In this document: piece by piece, positions 49,846 to 58,496 of the stretch
How the letters are laid out: each line of letters starts with the position of its first letter
Position numbering within the stretch: position 1 is the stretch's first letter
Source: Hydrocarboniphaga sp.
GTDB taxonomy: Bacteria > Pseudomonadota > Gammaproteobacteria > Nevskiales > Nevskiaceae
Direction of reading: 5' to 3'
DNA: 64,000 nt
Assembly (NCBI RefSeq): GCF_028291725.1
Contig: NZ_JAQGNT010000095.1
Coordinates: 1 to 64,000, forward strand
Notes under the pieces: model-generated
What the model saw: the letters and a program-made list of their open reading frames with translations, nothing else
The model's database searches: none
Told to the model about the DNA's origin: nothing
Program-made: the position numbers and the translations under genes

Positions 49846-50412
49846 TCAGCTACCGGCGACGATTTCGACGCGGCGGTTTTCGGCAGCAGCGGGGTTGTCC
49901 TTGTTGGCCAGTTCGGTCAAGCCCTTGCCGATGGTCTTCAGCCGCTCGGCGCCGACGCCGTTGCTGACCAGATAGGCCTTTACCGATGCAGCGCGGCGTT
50001 GCGACAGCGCCATGTTGTAGTCGGCTGCGCCGCGGCCGTCGGTGTGGCCGACGATCGTGAACGTCTGGCTCTGCAGCTCGCTGGACGTCAGCGCAGCGGC
50101 GAGGTTGTTCATGATCTTCTTCGACTGCGCCGAGATCCGATCGGACGCGTAGTCGAACTGGATCTGCATCGAGATCGACGGCGCCGCGGCCGGCTCGGCG
50201 ACCGCGGCGCTGGTGGCTTCCGCCGCTGCGCCCGGGCGCAGCGAGCGCGTGCGCACGCCGCTGACGCTGTCGTCTTCCTTGAGGCTGTTGACGATGTCGC
50301 TTACCGACGGCTGCGTCTTGCCGAAATCAGTCTCGGCCCGGGCCGGCATCGCGCTGGCCAGTGTGCCGGCGGCGGTGAGCATCAGCAGCAGCGCGGCGTA
50401 GGGGGTTTTCAT
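49846..50412 (-). CDS. OmpA family protein
   Basis: A 188-residue protein with a Sec signal (TPYAALLLMLTAAGTLASAM), a short linker, and an OmpA C-terminal domain (MQIQFDYASDRISAQSKKIM, FTIVGHTDGRGAADYNMALS QRRAASV, NRRVEIV). There is no barrel, so it is a small periplasmic peptidoglycan-binding protein. The ATG at 50412 has TTGGAGC upstream. It precedes the DUF4280 gene by 28 bases, so the two are probably one operon. Confidence 0.88.
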   Translation of the reverse strand: MKTPYAALLLMLTAAGTLASAMPARAETDFGKTQPSVSDIVNSLKEDDSVSGVRTRSLRPGAAAEATSAAVAEPAAAPSISMQIQFDYASDRISAQSKKIMNNLAAALTSSELQSQTFTIVGHTDGRGAADYNMALSQRRAASVKAYLVSNGVGAERLKTIGKGLTELANKDNPAAAENRRVEIVAGS

Positions 50413-50580
50413 GATCGTGCTCCAAGTGCATGCGTGCCGGCCGCAGTCGCGCCGGCTCCTGTGATGCAAAGTGTGGATTCGGAGCGCGTGCTTTTCGATA
50501 TGCAGGACGACATAGGCCGCCGCCCCGGCGGCCCATAGGCCCTTTTGCTTATCGCGCCTCAGGATCGCTTCTCTTAGCTT

Positions 50581-51666
50581 GTGCGGACCATGTCATACCG
50601 GCACCGTCGGCGTTTCCGGGCACTCCTGCGCAAGCTAGCGGGCACCGCGCTGCTGTGCTCGGTGCCGCTGCTTGCGGCGCAGGCCGGTGTGCTGTTGGTG
50701 CGCGATGCTGAGGTCGCCGCGAGCAAGCAATTCGTCGACGAGCTTGGCGTGCGGCTGAGTACGGCACGCATGCAGAAGCAGGTATCGGTGGTGTCGCAGG
50801 ATTTCGCGGCCGGCTACCAGCGGCTGCATGCCGCCGCCGCCGATGACGATGACGAAACCGCTTTCGCTCAGCCGCCGCGCACCCGCAGCCTCGGCGCACT
50901 GATGTCGGCGGCACCATCGACGGCCGACGAGCACCAGGCGCTGCAGGCCGCGCCAGCGGATCTGACGATTGTCGTCGCCGTCGGGCCGGCGGCTCTGCGC
51001 GCCGCGCTACAGCGGCCGGCGCGCGAGCCGGTGGTCGCGGTGCTGGTCAGCCGCAGCGAAGTCGAGGAGGCATACAGCGCGGCGGACACCGCGCCCGAAA
51101 ACAGCTCGTTGTACGCGATCGTCACCAATCAGCCGGCGCGGCGCCAGCTGTCGCTGATCGTGATGGCGCTGCCGGATCGGCATCGCATCGGCGTGGTTTA
51201 TCCGCCGGATGCAGAGCCACTGCTGGCCGAGGTGCAGGCCGAGGCGCAGCGGCTCGGCGTCGGGCTGGTGGCGCGGCGCAGCGATTCGGCGGCCGAGCTG
51301 TCGGCGGCGCTGGCCGAGGTGCTGCCGATCAGCGACGTGCTGCTGCTGCTCGCCGACCCGGTGTCGCTCGCGGCCGGCGTCGCGCAGAACGTGCTGCGCA
51401 GTGCCGCGGCTTCGCGCAAGCCGGTGGTCGCCTCGACCGAGGCGATGGTGCGCGCCGGCGCGCTGCTCGGCGTGTACACCACGCGCGCGCAGTTCGTCGA
51501 CGAAGCCGCGGACTACGTCGCGCGCCTGCAGAAAGGCGAACGGCCGCCGCCGATCGCGGCGCCGCGACGCTTCAGTGTCGGCGTCAATTCTTCGGTCGCG
51601 CATGCGCTGGCGCTGGACGTGCCCGACGAGCTGCAACTGCAGCGAAAGCTGACGGCGACGCCGTGA
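50581..51666 (+). CDS. ABC-type substrate-binding-like protein linked to a sensor kinase
   Basis: A 361-residue protein with a signal/anchor (LAGTALLCSVPLLAAQAG), a low-complexity acidic segment (AAADDDDETAF), and a two-lobed fold of the ABC_sub_bind (TrpX-like) type: LTIVVAVGPAALRAALQ, VVAVLVSRSEVEEAY, PDRHRIGVVYPPDAEPLLAE, VLPISDVLLLLADPVSLAAG, SRKPVVASTEAMVRAGALLG. There is no transporter gene nearby; the gene overlaps the hybrid kinase gene by 4 bases, so it probably is a periplasmic ligand sensor for it. GTG at 50581 or ATG at 50590 may be the start. Confidence 0.75.
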   Translation: MRTMSYRHRRRFRALLRKLAGTALLCSVPLLAAQAGVLLVRDAEVAASKQFVDELGVRLSTARMQKQVSVVSQDFAAGYQRLHAAAADDDDETAFAQPPRTRSLGALMSAAPSTADEHQALQAAPADLTIVVAVGPAALRAALQRPAREPVVAVLVSRSEVEEAYSAADTAPENSSLYAIVTNQPARRQLSLIVMALPDRHRIGVVYPPDAEPLLAEVQAEAQRLGVGLVARRSDSAAELSAALAEVLPISDVLLLLADPVSLAAGVAQNVLRSAAASRKPVVASTEAMVRAGALLGVYTTRAQFVDEAADYVARLQKGERPPPIAAPRRFSVGVNSSVAHALALDVPDELQLQRKLTATP

Positions 51667-53522
51667 AGCCGCTGAGCCATGCGATGGACGTGCAGCAGCG
51701 CGTGATGCTGCTCGGCCTGGTGCCTTGCGCCGCGGCGACGGTGCTGCTGACGTCATATTTCACCATCGACAAGATCCGCACGCTGGAAGCAGCCTTCGCC
51801 GAGAGCGGCGCGGCCACCGCGCAGCGCCTGTCTTCGTACAGCGATTTGAGCCTGTATGCAGGCGACATCGAAGCGCTGCGGCGCATCAGCCAGAATGCCG
51901 TGCTTGAGGCCGGCATCGACAGCGTCGCGATCAGCAACGGCAATGGCGTCTACATCAGCGCCCGCCGCAGCGGCCCGCCGGCGCGGCAGACGCGCAGCTT
52001 CTCGGCCGCGGTGCGCATACGCCCGACCGGTGCGCTCGACGATGTGTCGATGGACCGCCGCGATGCGGCGGCCGACGAGGTCGGCGCCGTGCACGTGCGC
52101 GTCGATTCCGGCCGGCTCTACCAGCAGGAGCTGCAGTCGGCGCTCACCGGCCTGCTGCTGGGCCTGGGTACGCTGCTGGCCGCGATGTCGGCGGCGCGGA
52201 GCCTGGCGCGCGGCATCGCCACGCCGCTGCGCAAGCTCGGCGAAACCGTCGCGCTGATCCGCAGCGGCGATCTGGCGGCGCGCAGCCGCCTGCATCGCGA
52301 CGACGAGTTCGGCCGCCTGTCGATCGGCATCGATGACATGGCCGAGGCACTTGCCCGTCATCGCTGTGAACTCGAGACGCGTGTGCGCCTGGCGACGCAC
52401 GAGGCGCAGCAGCAGATCCTGCAGGCCGGGAAGGCCAATGCGGCCAAAGCCCGTTTTCTGGCCGCGGCGAGCCACGATCTGCGCCAGCCGCTGCACGCCG
52501 TCGGCCTGTTCGTCGGCAAGCTGCGCGAGACCGCCAGCGCCGATCAGCAGCCGCTGGTGGCGCGCATCGACGAAGGCCTCGCCGGCATGGCGGGCCTGCT
52601 GACCGCGCTGATGGAAATTTCGCGGCTCGACGCCGGCGTGGTCGAGCCACAGCGCGCGGTGGTGGCGATAGACCGGCTGTTCGGCGAAGTGCAGGCCAGT
52701 GTCGACATGCTGGCGATCCAGCACGGTACGCGCCTGGTGTTCCGGCGCCGCGCGCTGCATGTCGATGTCGACCTGGCGCTGTGCGAGCGCATCCTGTGCA
52801 ACCTGGTCGAGAACGCGCTGCGTTACGCGGCGGGCGCCGCGGTGCTGGTGACCGCGAGCCGCCGCGACGATCACGTGCGCATCGAGGTACGCGACGACGG
52901 CATCGGCATCGCGCCGATGTATCACGAGCGGATCTTCGAAGAATTCTTTCAGCTCGACAATCCCGAGCGCGACCGCAGGAAAGGCCTGGGTCTGGGCCTG
53001 GCGATCTGCCAGCGCGCCGCGCATCTGCTCGGTACGCGGATCGAAGTTGCGTCGGCTATCGGACGCGGCAGCAGCTTCGCCTTCGAGCTGCCGCTGGCCG
53101 CAGCGCCCGCGATCGTCGCGACGGCGCCCGCGCCGGCAGCGCTGCCGGCGCGGGGCAGCGCGCTGGTGGTGGACGACGACCGCAGCATCCGCGAAGGCAC
53201 GATCGGGCTGCTCGAGCAATGGGGTCTGAACACGGCCAGTGCCGGCTGCGTCGACAGCGCCTTGCCGCTGCTGCAGGCACAGCCGGCTTTCGACTACCTG
53301 CTGTGCGATCTGCAGCTGCGCGAGATCGATGACGGCTGGCGCGTGATCGAAGCGGCGCGGCGCGCGAGTGCGTCGACGCGGCTGTTGCTGATATCCGGCG
53401 ACACCGCCGCCGCAACGCTGCGCCGTGCGCGCGAGAACGGCGTGATCGTGCTGACCAAGCCGGTCACGCCGGCGAAGCTGCGCGCGGCGCTGGGGCCTGT
53501 CGCGAAGCCCGTTCACCCGTAG
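51663..53522 (+). CDS. Hybrid histidine kinase with receiver domain
   Basis: A 619-residue membrane kinase with a TM helix at ~17-37 and a second at ~160-180 bounding a periplasmic domain. HAMP follows (~180-235, SLARGIATPLRKLGETVALI), then HisKA with the phospho-His near 271 (AASHDLRQPLHAVGLF). The ATPase has boxes NLVENALRYA, DDGIGIAP and KGLGLGLAIC. The C-terminal receiver (ALVVDDDRSIREGTIGLLEQ) has the phospho-Asp in LLCDLQLRE and the conserved Lys in VLTKPV. GTG start overlapping the substrate-binding gene. No cognate output regulator follows. Confidence 0.93.
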   Translation: MKPLSHAMDVQQRVMLLGLVPCAAATVLLTSYFTIDKIRTLEAAFAESGAATAQRLSSYSDLSLYAGDIEALRRISQNAVLEAGIDSVAISNGNGVYISARRSGPPARQTRSFSAAVRIRPTGALDDVSMDRRDAAADEVGAVHVRVDSGRLYQQELQSALTGLLLGLGTLLAAMSAARSLARGIATPLRKLGETVALIRSGDLAARSRLHRDDEFGRLSIGIDDMAEALARHRCELETRVRLATHEAQQQILQAGKANAAKARFLAAASHDLRQPLHAVGLFVGKLRETASADQQPLVARIDEGLAGMAGLLTALMEISRLDAGVVEPQRAVVAIDRLFGEVQASVDMLAIQHGTRLVFRRRALHVDVDLALCERILCNLVENALRYAAGAAVLVTASRRDDHVRIEVRDDGIGIAPMYHERIFEEFFQLDNPERDRRKGLGLGLAICQRAAHLLGTRIEVASAIGRGSSFAFELPLAAAPAIVATAPAPAALPARGSALVVDDDRSIREGTIGLLEQWGLNTASAGCVDSALPLLQAQPAFDYLLCDLQLREIDDGWRVIEAARRASASTRLLLISGDTAAATLRRARENGVIVLTKPVTPAKLRAALGPVAKPVHP

Positions 53523-53598
53523 GTCGGCAATCCCTTGCCGACGTGAGGCCTCGATTGCACATCGGGCTTCGCACGTCGGCAAGGGATTGCCGACCTAC
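53519..53598. repeat. GTAGGTCGGCAATCCC-type hairpin repeat, second copy
   Basis: Same arms as 49343-49421 and a related loop (TGCACATCGGGCTT). The left arm begins in the stop codon of the hybrid kinase gene (TAG of GTAGG), so the repeat abuts the gene. A half-copy of the GTAGGAGCGG family (CGCGGTCAAGAACCGCTTCT) follows at ~53626. Confidence 0.85.
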
Positions 53599-53695
53599 GA
53601 GGTGTGTGCGGCTCTGATCGATTCGCGGTCAAGAACCGCTTCTACAGGAATACTGCGCAGCCTTGAGTCCGCGAATCTTCCAGCGCTGACGAATA

Positions 53696-54565
53696 TCAAT
53701 TATTCCTGCGCTTGAAAAACTTGCCGAACATGCCGGCAACGCCTGCCAGAATCAGCACCAGAAACTTCTTCGCTGCGAACGCGATCGCCAGCACCTTGGC
53801 CAGCAGGCCGGTCTTCGCCGCAACGCCGCCGGCGACCAGCGCCGCGAGTCCGTAAGCGGCGAGCTTGTCGGTGCTCTGGTTGAAATCCGCGTAGCGGTTG
53901 CCCTGCTTGAAATCGGCCATGCCCATGACCTTGTTCATGTCGCGGCGCACTTGCTCGAGCTGGTCGATGCCGGCGACGGCGTTGAGCTCCAGCACGCCTT
54001 CGCGGCCGAGCACGCGGACGAAATAGTTCAGCGTGCGGTGCTGCTGATCGCCGAAGCTCAGATCCTTGGCCCAGAAGATCTTGTGCGCGCTGGCGTCGTA
54101 ATGCGGCGGCTCGGCCCAGCCGAGCAACTGCACGGTGGGGAAGCCCTGCTTGGCGCGCTCGTCGTTCTGGTCGGCGGCGGCCTTCTGCATGGTTTTCAGC
54201 AGATCGGCGTAGTCGATCTGGTTGGCGTCCTTGTCGGACACATGGCCGTCCTGGTTGTAGGTGACGATCACGCCCCAGCCGTTGTCCGCTGCGGCGTCAC
54301 CGCCGGCGGGGATGATCATGCCGAGCGTATCGGCGCCGCTGCCGGGCGGGTTGCCCCAGACCTGCTCGAGCAGCTTCTGGGTGTCGTCCGGCTTCAGGTA
54401 GCGGAACGCGTCGTTGAGCCTGAGTTGGGCGATGCCGCCGGGCAGTTCGATGTCGCCGCTTTGCGGCTTCAGCGACTGCATCACCGAGGCGGCGCTGTCC
54501 TGGGCCGGAGAAGGAGCCGCGCACAGCGCGAGCCCGCACAGCAGAGACAGTCTGAGGATGCGCAT
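53696..54565 (-). CDS. DUF2167 membrane-associated protein
   Basis: A 289-residue protein: signal peptide (RILRLSLLCGLALCAAPSPA), then the DUF2167 core (SGDIELPGGIAQLRLNDAFR YLKPDDTQKLLEQVWGNPPG; IIPAGGDAAADNGWGVIVTY; GWAEPPHYDASAHKIFWAKD; LNYFVRVLGREGVLELNAVA). At the C-terminus are two hydrophobic helices (AAYGLAALVAGGVAAKTG, FLVLILAGVAGMFGKFF). Function is unknown; family members are envelope proteins. Confidence 0.88.
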   Translation of the reverse strand: MRILRLSLLCGLALCAAPSPAQDSAASVMQSLKPQSGDIELPGGIAQLRLNDAFRYLKPDDTQKLLEQVWGNPPGSGADTLGMIIPAGGDAAADNGWGVIVTYNQDGHVSDKDANQIDYADLLKTMQKAAADQNDERAKQGFPTVQLLGWAEPPHYDASAHKIFWAKDLSFGDQQHRTLNYFVRVLGREGVLELNAVAGIDQLEQVRRDMNKVMGMADFKQGNRYADFNQSTDKLAAYGLAALVAGGVAAKTGLLAKVLAIAFAAKKFLVLILAGVAGMFGKFFKRRNN

Positions 54566-54617
54566 CGGCGTTTTTCCTGCGGAGTTGCGGCGGTCCCGCT
54601 ATCGTAAACGGATGCGC

Positions 54618-55046
54618 TCAGCGATCCGGGGCAAGCGTCACATTTTCGCTATGCACTGAGGCCGGAGCGAGCGATTGCAGGATCGCCTGCCGGCGACGCT
54701 CGGCGGATTCGCGCCAGCGCGCGTAGCTCTGCTGCTGACTCGCGTAGTCGGCGCGCAGGCTCGCATACCGGGCAGGATCGTCGGCCCGGGCTTCCATCAG
54801 CTTGAGCATGAAGGCCGAGGTGCGCAGGCGGTTTTCGCGATCGTCGATTTGCTCGCGAATGTGTTGCAGCTCGTAAACCCGGCTGTCGTTTTCGGGCAAG
54901 CGGCCCATATGATCCCAGGCCGGCAGCTCCATGCCCATGGCTTCGTAGTCTTCGCGGCTGAGTTCGTAAGCCTGGCTTGAGCTGGAGATCGGTGCCAGCA
55001 GCAGACAGGCGGCAATCAGTAGCGGATGGCGACGGCGGCGAGACAT
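54618..55046 (-). CDS. Small secreted helical protein of unknown function
   Basis: A 142-residue protein with a signal peptide (RHPLLIAACLLLAPISSSSQ A) and a charged helical body (YELQHIREQIDDRENRLRTS AFML; RADYASQQQSYARWRESAER RRQ). No family recognised. The start at 55046 (MSRRRRHPLL) fits a signal peptide better than the upstream ATG at 55073. It lies 52 bases upstream of the DUF2167 gene on the same strand and may be in its operon. Confidence 0.6.
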   Translation of the reverse strand: MSRRRRHPLLIAACLLLAPISSSSQAYELSREDYEAMGMELPAWDHMGRLPENDSRVYELQHIREQIDDRENRLRTSAFMLKLMEARADDPARYASLRADYASQQQSYARWRESAERRRQAILQSLAPASVHSENVTLAPDR

Positions 55047-55149
55047 GGACAGCCTCTTTGGCGAAAGCGGCATGAGGACACGACATGGGTGCCCATGCTG
55101 CTCCGGATGCCGGCGGGGTCGCCATGGTCAAGACATCGCAGTCCCGAGC

Positions 55150-55965
55150 TCATCGCAAAGCGGCGTTCACTGCGCCGCGTATCGCGTCCCAGGCCGGAGC
55201 CTGCGGCGACGCCGCATCGAAATGGCCGCCGTCGAACATCCGTTCGCTCACCGTATCGCCCGCCTGCCTTGCCGCCCGCGAGTAGGCGCACATCGACGCC
55301 GCGGAAACGATGGCATCGCGCCGCCCCTGAACCAGCCACTGCGGAACCCCGATCGGCAGCCGCGCCCGCGGCGAGGTCTGGGTATAGCGATCCGGCACGG
55401 TCTGCGGCGTGCCGCCGAGCAGCGGCTCGACCGAGGCGTGGCAGGAGCCGGCCGGGCCGATCCGGTACTGCGCGAGGTCAGTGATCGCGGCGAGGCCGAT
55501 CGCGCCGCACAGCGGCAGCGGATCGCGGCCGCGGATCGCGCTGTCTTCCGGCAGGCGTGGCCGCGCGGCCAGCCACAAGGCCAGCTGGCCACCGGCGGAA
55601 TGCCCCGCGGCAGCGACGCGCCGCAGGTCGAGACGGTAGCGGGGCGCCAGCGCCCGCAAGGTGTCGAGCGCGCTGCCGACGTCGAGGAAAGTCTGCGGCC
55701 AGCCGCCGCCGCTGTCGCCGAGACGGCGGTATTCGATGGTCCAGGTCGCATGGCCTTCGGCGCTGACCGCGGTGGCCAGATGGCTCATGTAGCGGTAGTC
55801 GTAATCGCTGAGCCAGCAGCCGCCGTGAATCAGCATCAGCACCGCAAAGGGGCCTTCGCCGGCAGGCATGCGCAGTTCGCCGAACTGCGAAGCGTCGCGG
55901 CCGTAGGCGATGCGCTCGCCGGCCGGCGGCAGCGGGCGTTGACTGAGTTCGGTCCAGGTCAGCAT
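55150..55965 (-). CDS. Alpha/beta hydrolase, probable kynurenine formamidase type
   Basis: A 271-residue hydrolase with the HGGCW oxyanion motif (LMLIHGGCWLSDYDYRYMSH), the nucleophile elbow GHSAGGQLALWLAA, an acid region (WLVQGRRDAIV) and the catalytic His in FDGGHFDAASPQ. This HGGxW/GHSAGG type is that of AFMID-like kynurenine formamidases (EC 3.5.1.9). The neighbouring kynureninase gene on the same strand supports that role; the residues alone do not prove it. The ATG at 55965 has GGAG 6 bases upstream. Confidence 0.75.
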   Translation of the reverse strand: MLTWTELSQRPLPPAGERIAYGRDASQFGELRMPAGEGPFAVLMLIHGGCWLSDYDYRYMSHLATAVSAEGHATWTIEYRRLGDSGGGWPQTFLDVGSALDTLRALAPRYRLDLRRVAAAGHSAGGQLALWLAARPRLPEDSAIRGRDPLPLCGAIGLAAITDLAQYRIGPAGSCHASVEPLLGGTPQTVPDRYTQTSPRARLPIGVPQWLVQGRRDAIVSAASMCAYSRAARQAGDTVSERMFDGGHFDAASPQAPAWDAIRGAVNAALR

Positions 55966-56015
55966 TCGGGGCTCCAGCTTGTAGGATGTCAGCAATGTGA
56001 TCGCTATGAAGCACG

Positions 56016-56083
56016 GTAGGAGCGGACCTTGTCCGCGATGGGGGGCTCACCGGCGCAATCGCGGACAAGGTCCGCTCCTACAG
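56016..56083. repeat. GTAGGAGCGG-type hairpin repeat
   Basis: GTAGGAGCGGACCTTGTCCG and the complementary CGGACAAGGTCCGCTCCTAC flank ~20 bases. Its arms match the copy at 619-693 almost base for base. It lies between the hydrolase and kynU. Confidence 0.85.
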
Positions 56084-56110
56084 TTGGTTTCAGACAACCC
56101 CTGCTGAGGC

Positions 56111-57343
56111 TCAGGTGACTTTCGCGCGGATCTGGTAGTGCGGCTGCCGCCAGCTGTCGGCATCGATGATCTCGCGCAGGGTGCTGGCTGCGTCCCAGAC
56201 CTCGGCGTACGACAGGTACAGCGGCGTGAAGCCGAAGCGCAGGATGTCCGGCGCGCGCACGTCGCCGATCACGCCGCGCGCGATCAGCGCCTGCATGATC
56301 GGCCAGGCCTCGGCATGGCGCAGGCACACCTGGCTGCCGCGTTTTGCCGATTCCCGCGGCGAAACCAGCTCGAAAACGCCGGGCATCCATTGCTCCACCA
56401 GCGCGACGAAGCTCTCGCACTGAAGGATGGATTTCGCGCGCACTTGTTCCATGGACACGCCCGTCCAGACATCGAGCGCGGCATCGAGCGATACAATCGA
56501 CAGGATCGCCGGCGTGCCGGCCAGCATTCGCGAAATGCCGGCGGCCGGCGCATAGACGGGAACAAAGTCGAAAGGTCTCTGGTGCCCGAACCAGCCGCTC
56601 AGCGGCGTCGACGCCTGGGCCTGCAGCCGCTGCGCGATGTACAGGAACGCCGGCGCACCCGGGCCGCCGTTGAAATACTTGTAACCGCAGCCGACCGCAA
56701 GATCGACATCGCATGCGGCGAGATGGATCGGCAGCGCACCGGCCGAATGGGCCAGATCCCACAGCATCAGGGCTCCGGCATTGTGGGCACGCTGCGTGAT
56801 CGCGGCCATGTCGTAGAGCGCGCCGTTGCGATAGTTGACGTGGCTCAGCGAGACGACGGCGACACGCTCGTCGATCGCGGCCTCGATCTCGCCGGGCGAC
56901 ACGCTGCGCAGTTCGAGCCCGCCGCCGAGCAGGGCCGACAGGCCTTCGGCGATGTACAGATCGGTCGGGAAGTTTTCGCAGTCCGACAGGATCAGCTTAC
57001 GGCCGGGCCGCAGCTTTACCGCCAGCGACAACAGCTTGAACAGGTTCACCGAGGTCGAGTCGCAGGCCAGCGTCTCGCCCTCGCGCGCGCCGATCAGCCG
57101 GCCGATCCTGTCGCCGACGCGTTGTGGCAGATCGACCCAGCCGGCGCTGTTCCAGCTGCGCACCAGGGCTTGCGACCAGTCGTGATCGAGCGTGCGGCGC
57201 ACGCGATCCGCGGCGGCGCGCGGCATTGCGCCCAGCGAGTTGCCGTCGAGATAGATCGTGCCCGCCGGCAGCACGAACTGATCGCGCAGCGCGGCGAGCG
57301 GGTCCTGGCGATCGAGTTGCAGCAGGTGTTCGCGGGTCAGCAT
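56111..57343 (-). CDS. kynU: Kynureninase
   Basis: A 410-residue PLP enzyme (fold type I) of normal length. It shows IYLDGNSLGAMPRAAADRVR, the SWNSAGWVDLPQRVGDRIGR block, ACDSTSVNLFKLLSLAV, LILSDCENFPTDLYIAEGL, LWDLAHSAGALPIHLAACDV, and the PLP Lys in AVGCGYKYFNGGPGAPAFLY. It cleaves kynurenine to anthranilate and alanine (or 3-hydroxykynurenine to 3-hydroxyanthranilate). With the formamidase it covers two steps of tryptophan degradation; tryptophan dioxygenase is not in this window. Confidence 0.95.
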   Translation of the reverse strand: MLTREHLLQLDRQDPLAALRDQFVLPAGTIYLDGNSLGAMPRAAADRVRRTLDHDWSQALVRSWNSAGWVDLPQRVGDRIGRLIGAREGETLACDSTSVNLFKLLSLAVKLRPGRKLILSDCENFPTDLYIAEGLSALLGGGLELRSVSPGEIEAAIDERVAVVSLSHVNYRNGALYDMAAITQRAHNAGALMLWDLAHSAGALPIHLAACDVDLAVGCGYKYFNGGPGAPAFLYIAQRLQAQASTPLSGWFGHQRPFDFVPVYAPAAGISRMLAGTPAILSIVSLDAALDVWTGVSMEQVRAKSILQCESFVALVEQWMPGVFELVSPRESAKRGSQVCLRHAEAWPIMQALIARGVIGDVRAPDILRFGFTPLYLSYAEVWDAASTLREIIDADSWRQPHYQIRAKVT

Positions 57344-57426
57344 GGGGTTTCACCGTGATCTGGAATCCCGCTCCTTATGCCAGCTTGTTTAGGCCGCCGC
57401 TACGAAACCGGACGCGCGCTGTCGGC

Positions 57427-57505
57427 ATCGCGGACAAGGTCCGCTCCTACAGGAATACTGCGCACCCTCGATTCCGCGACTGTAGGAGCGGACCTTGTCC
57501 GCGAT
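57427..57505. repeat. GTAGGAGCGG-type hairpin repeat, inward arms
   Basis: ATCGCGGACAAGGTCCGCTC CTAC and GTAGGAGCGGACCTTGTCCG CGAT are arranged with GTAGG ends inside, the opposite polarity to the copy at 56016. A ~30-base spacer separates them. It is located upstream of the epoxide-hydrolase-like gene. Confidence 0.85.
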
Positions 57506-57564
57506 TGCGCCGGTGAAGCCCGGGCTGGTCTCAGTACAATGAGCCTCAGCCGGAGATCTACCGC

Positions 57565-58440
57565 ATGACCGACTATTACAGCGCCGAGCCCGAACGTCTG
57601 ACGATCGCCGCCAACGGCATCGACTTCGTCTGCCTGGCGCTGGGTGAGGGGCCGCTGGTGCTGTGCCTGCACGGCTTCCCGGATCGGGCCGAGAATTTCG
57701 TTCCGCTGCTGCGCGATCTCGCCGCCGCCGGTTTTCGCGGCGTCGCGCCGTACCTGCGCGGCTACGCGCCGACCAGCATGCCGGACGACGGCGACTACAC
57801 GATCACTGCGCTGGCGATGGACGTGATCGCGCTGATCGACCATCTGGGCGCCGAGCGCGCCGCGCTCGTCGGCCACGACTGGGGTGCGGCGGCGGCTTAT
57901 GCAGCGGCGAATCTGCGGCCCGATCGGATCAGCAGGATCGTCTGCGCATCGGTGCCGCATCTGCGGCGCTTCATCCTGAGGCCGACGTTCGCGCAGATCC
58001 GGCGCTCGTCCTACATCCTGGCGTTCCAATTTGCCGGCATCGCCGAGCGCAGGCTGATGAAGGACGATTTCGCGCAGCTGGAAAAAGCAGTCGCGACCGC
58101 AGCGCCCGGCCTGGCTTTCAGCAATGCGGAATGGTGGATCTCGCTGAAGGCTGCGTTCGCCGAGCCCGGCCGCCTGACGGCGGCACTGAGTTACTACCGC
58201 GGCCTGCGCAAGCTGTTCGGCGACGCCGAGCTATGGCGCCTGGCGACCGCACCGGTTGCGGTGCCGGCGCGGCTGATCTACGGCGCGCGCGACGGCGCCA
58301 TCGGCGCCGAGATGTTCTCGCGCCAGGAGCACCTGTTCACGGCCGGCCTCGATATCCAGCGCATGGAAACCGGCCATTTCATGCAGATCGAACAACCGGC
58401 CGCGTTCGCGCAGCTGGTGATCGATTTCCTGCAGGCTTGA
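57565..58440 (+). CDS. Alpha/beta hydrolase, epoxide-hydrolase/haloalkane-dehalogenase-like
   Basis: A 291-residue protein: LCLHGFPDRAENFVPLLRDL (HGFP oxyanion motif), VGHDWGAAAAYAAANLRPDR with Asp as nucleophile (G-H-D-W-G, the epoxide hydrolase/dehalogenase type), cap helices, IYGARDGAIG for the acid, and METGHFMQIEQP with the catalytic His. It most likely hydrolyses an epoxide or carbon-halogen bond, or an ester-like substrate; the exact substrate is unknown. It converges with the DUF4399 gene. Confidence 0.85.
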   Translation: MTDYYSAEPERLTIAANGIDFVCLALGEGPLVLCLHGFPDRAENFVPLLRDLAAAGFRGVAPYLRGYAPTSMPDDGDYTITALAMDVIALIDHLGAERAALVGHDWGAAAAYAAANLRPDRISRIVCASVPHLRRFILRPTFAQIRRSSYILAFQFAGIAERRLMKDDFAQLEKAVATAAPGLAFSNAEWWISLKAAFAEPGRLTAALSYYRGLRKLFGDAELWRLATAPVAVPARLIYGARDGAIGAEMFSRQEHLFTAGLDIQRMETGHFMQIEQPAAFAQLVIDFLQA

Positions 58441-58461
58441 CCTGCCGTCGGCGAGGCCCAT

Positions 58462-58484
58462 CCCGGGTTTTACCCGGGGCTTGT
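58462..58484. terminator. Possible terminator between convergent genes
   Basis: CCCGGGTTTTACCCGGGGCT TGTT: a 6-base GC stem with a short loop and a weak T-rich tail, located between the alpha/beta hydrolase stop and the DUF4399 stop. The T tract is poor, so a purely structural role is possible. Confidence 0.35.
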
Positions 58485-58496
58485 TCGGGTCGGCCG

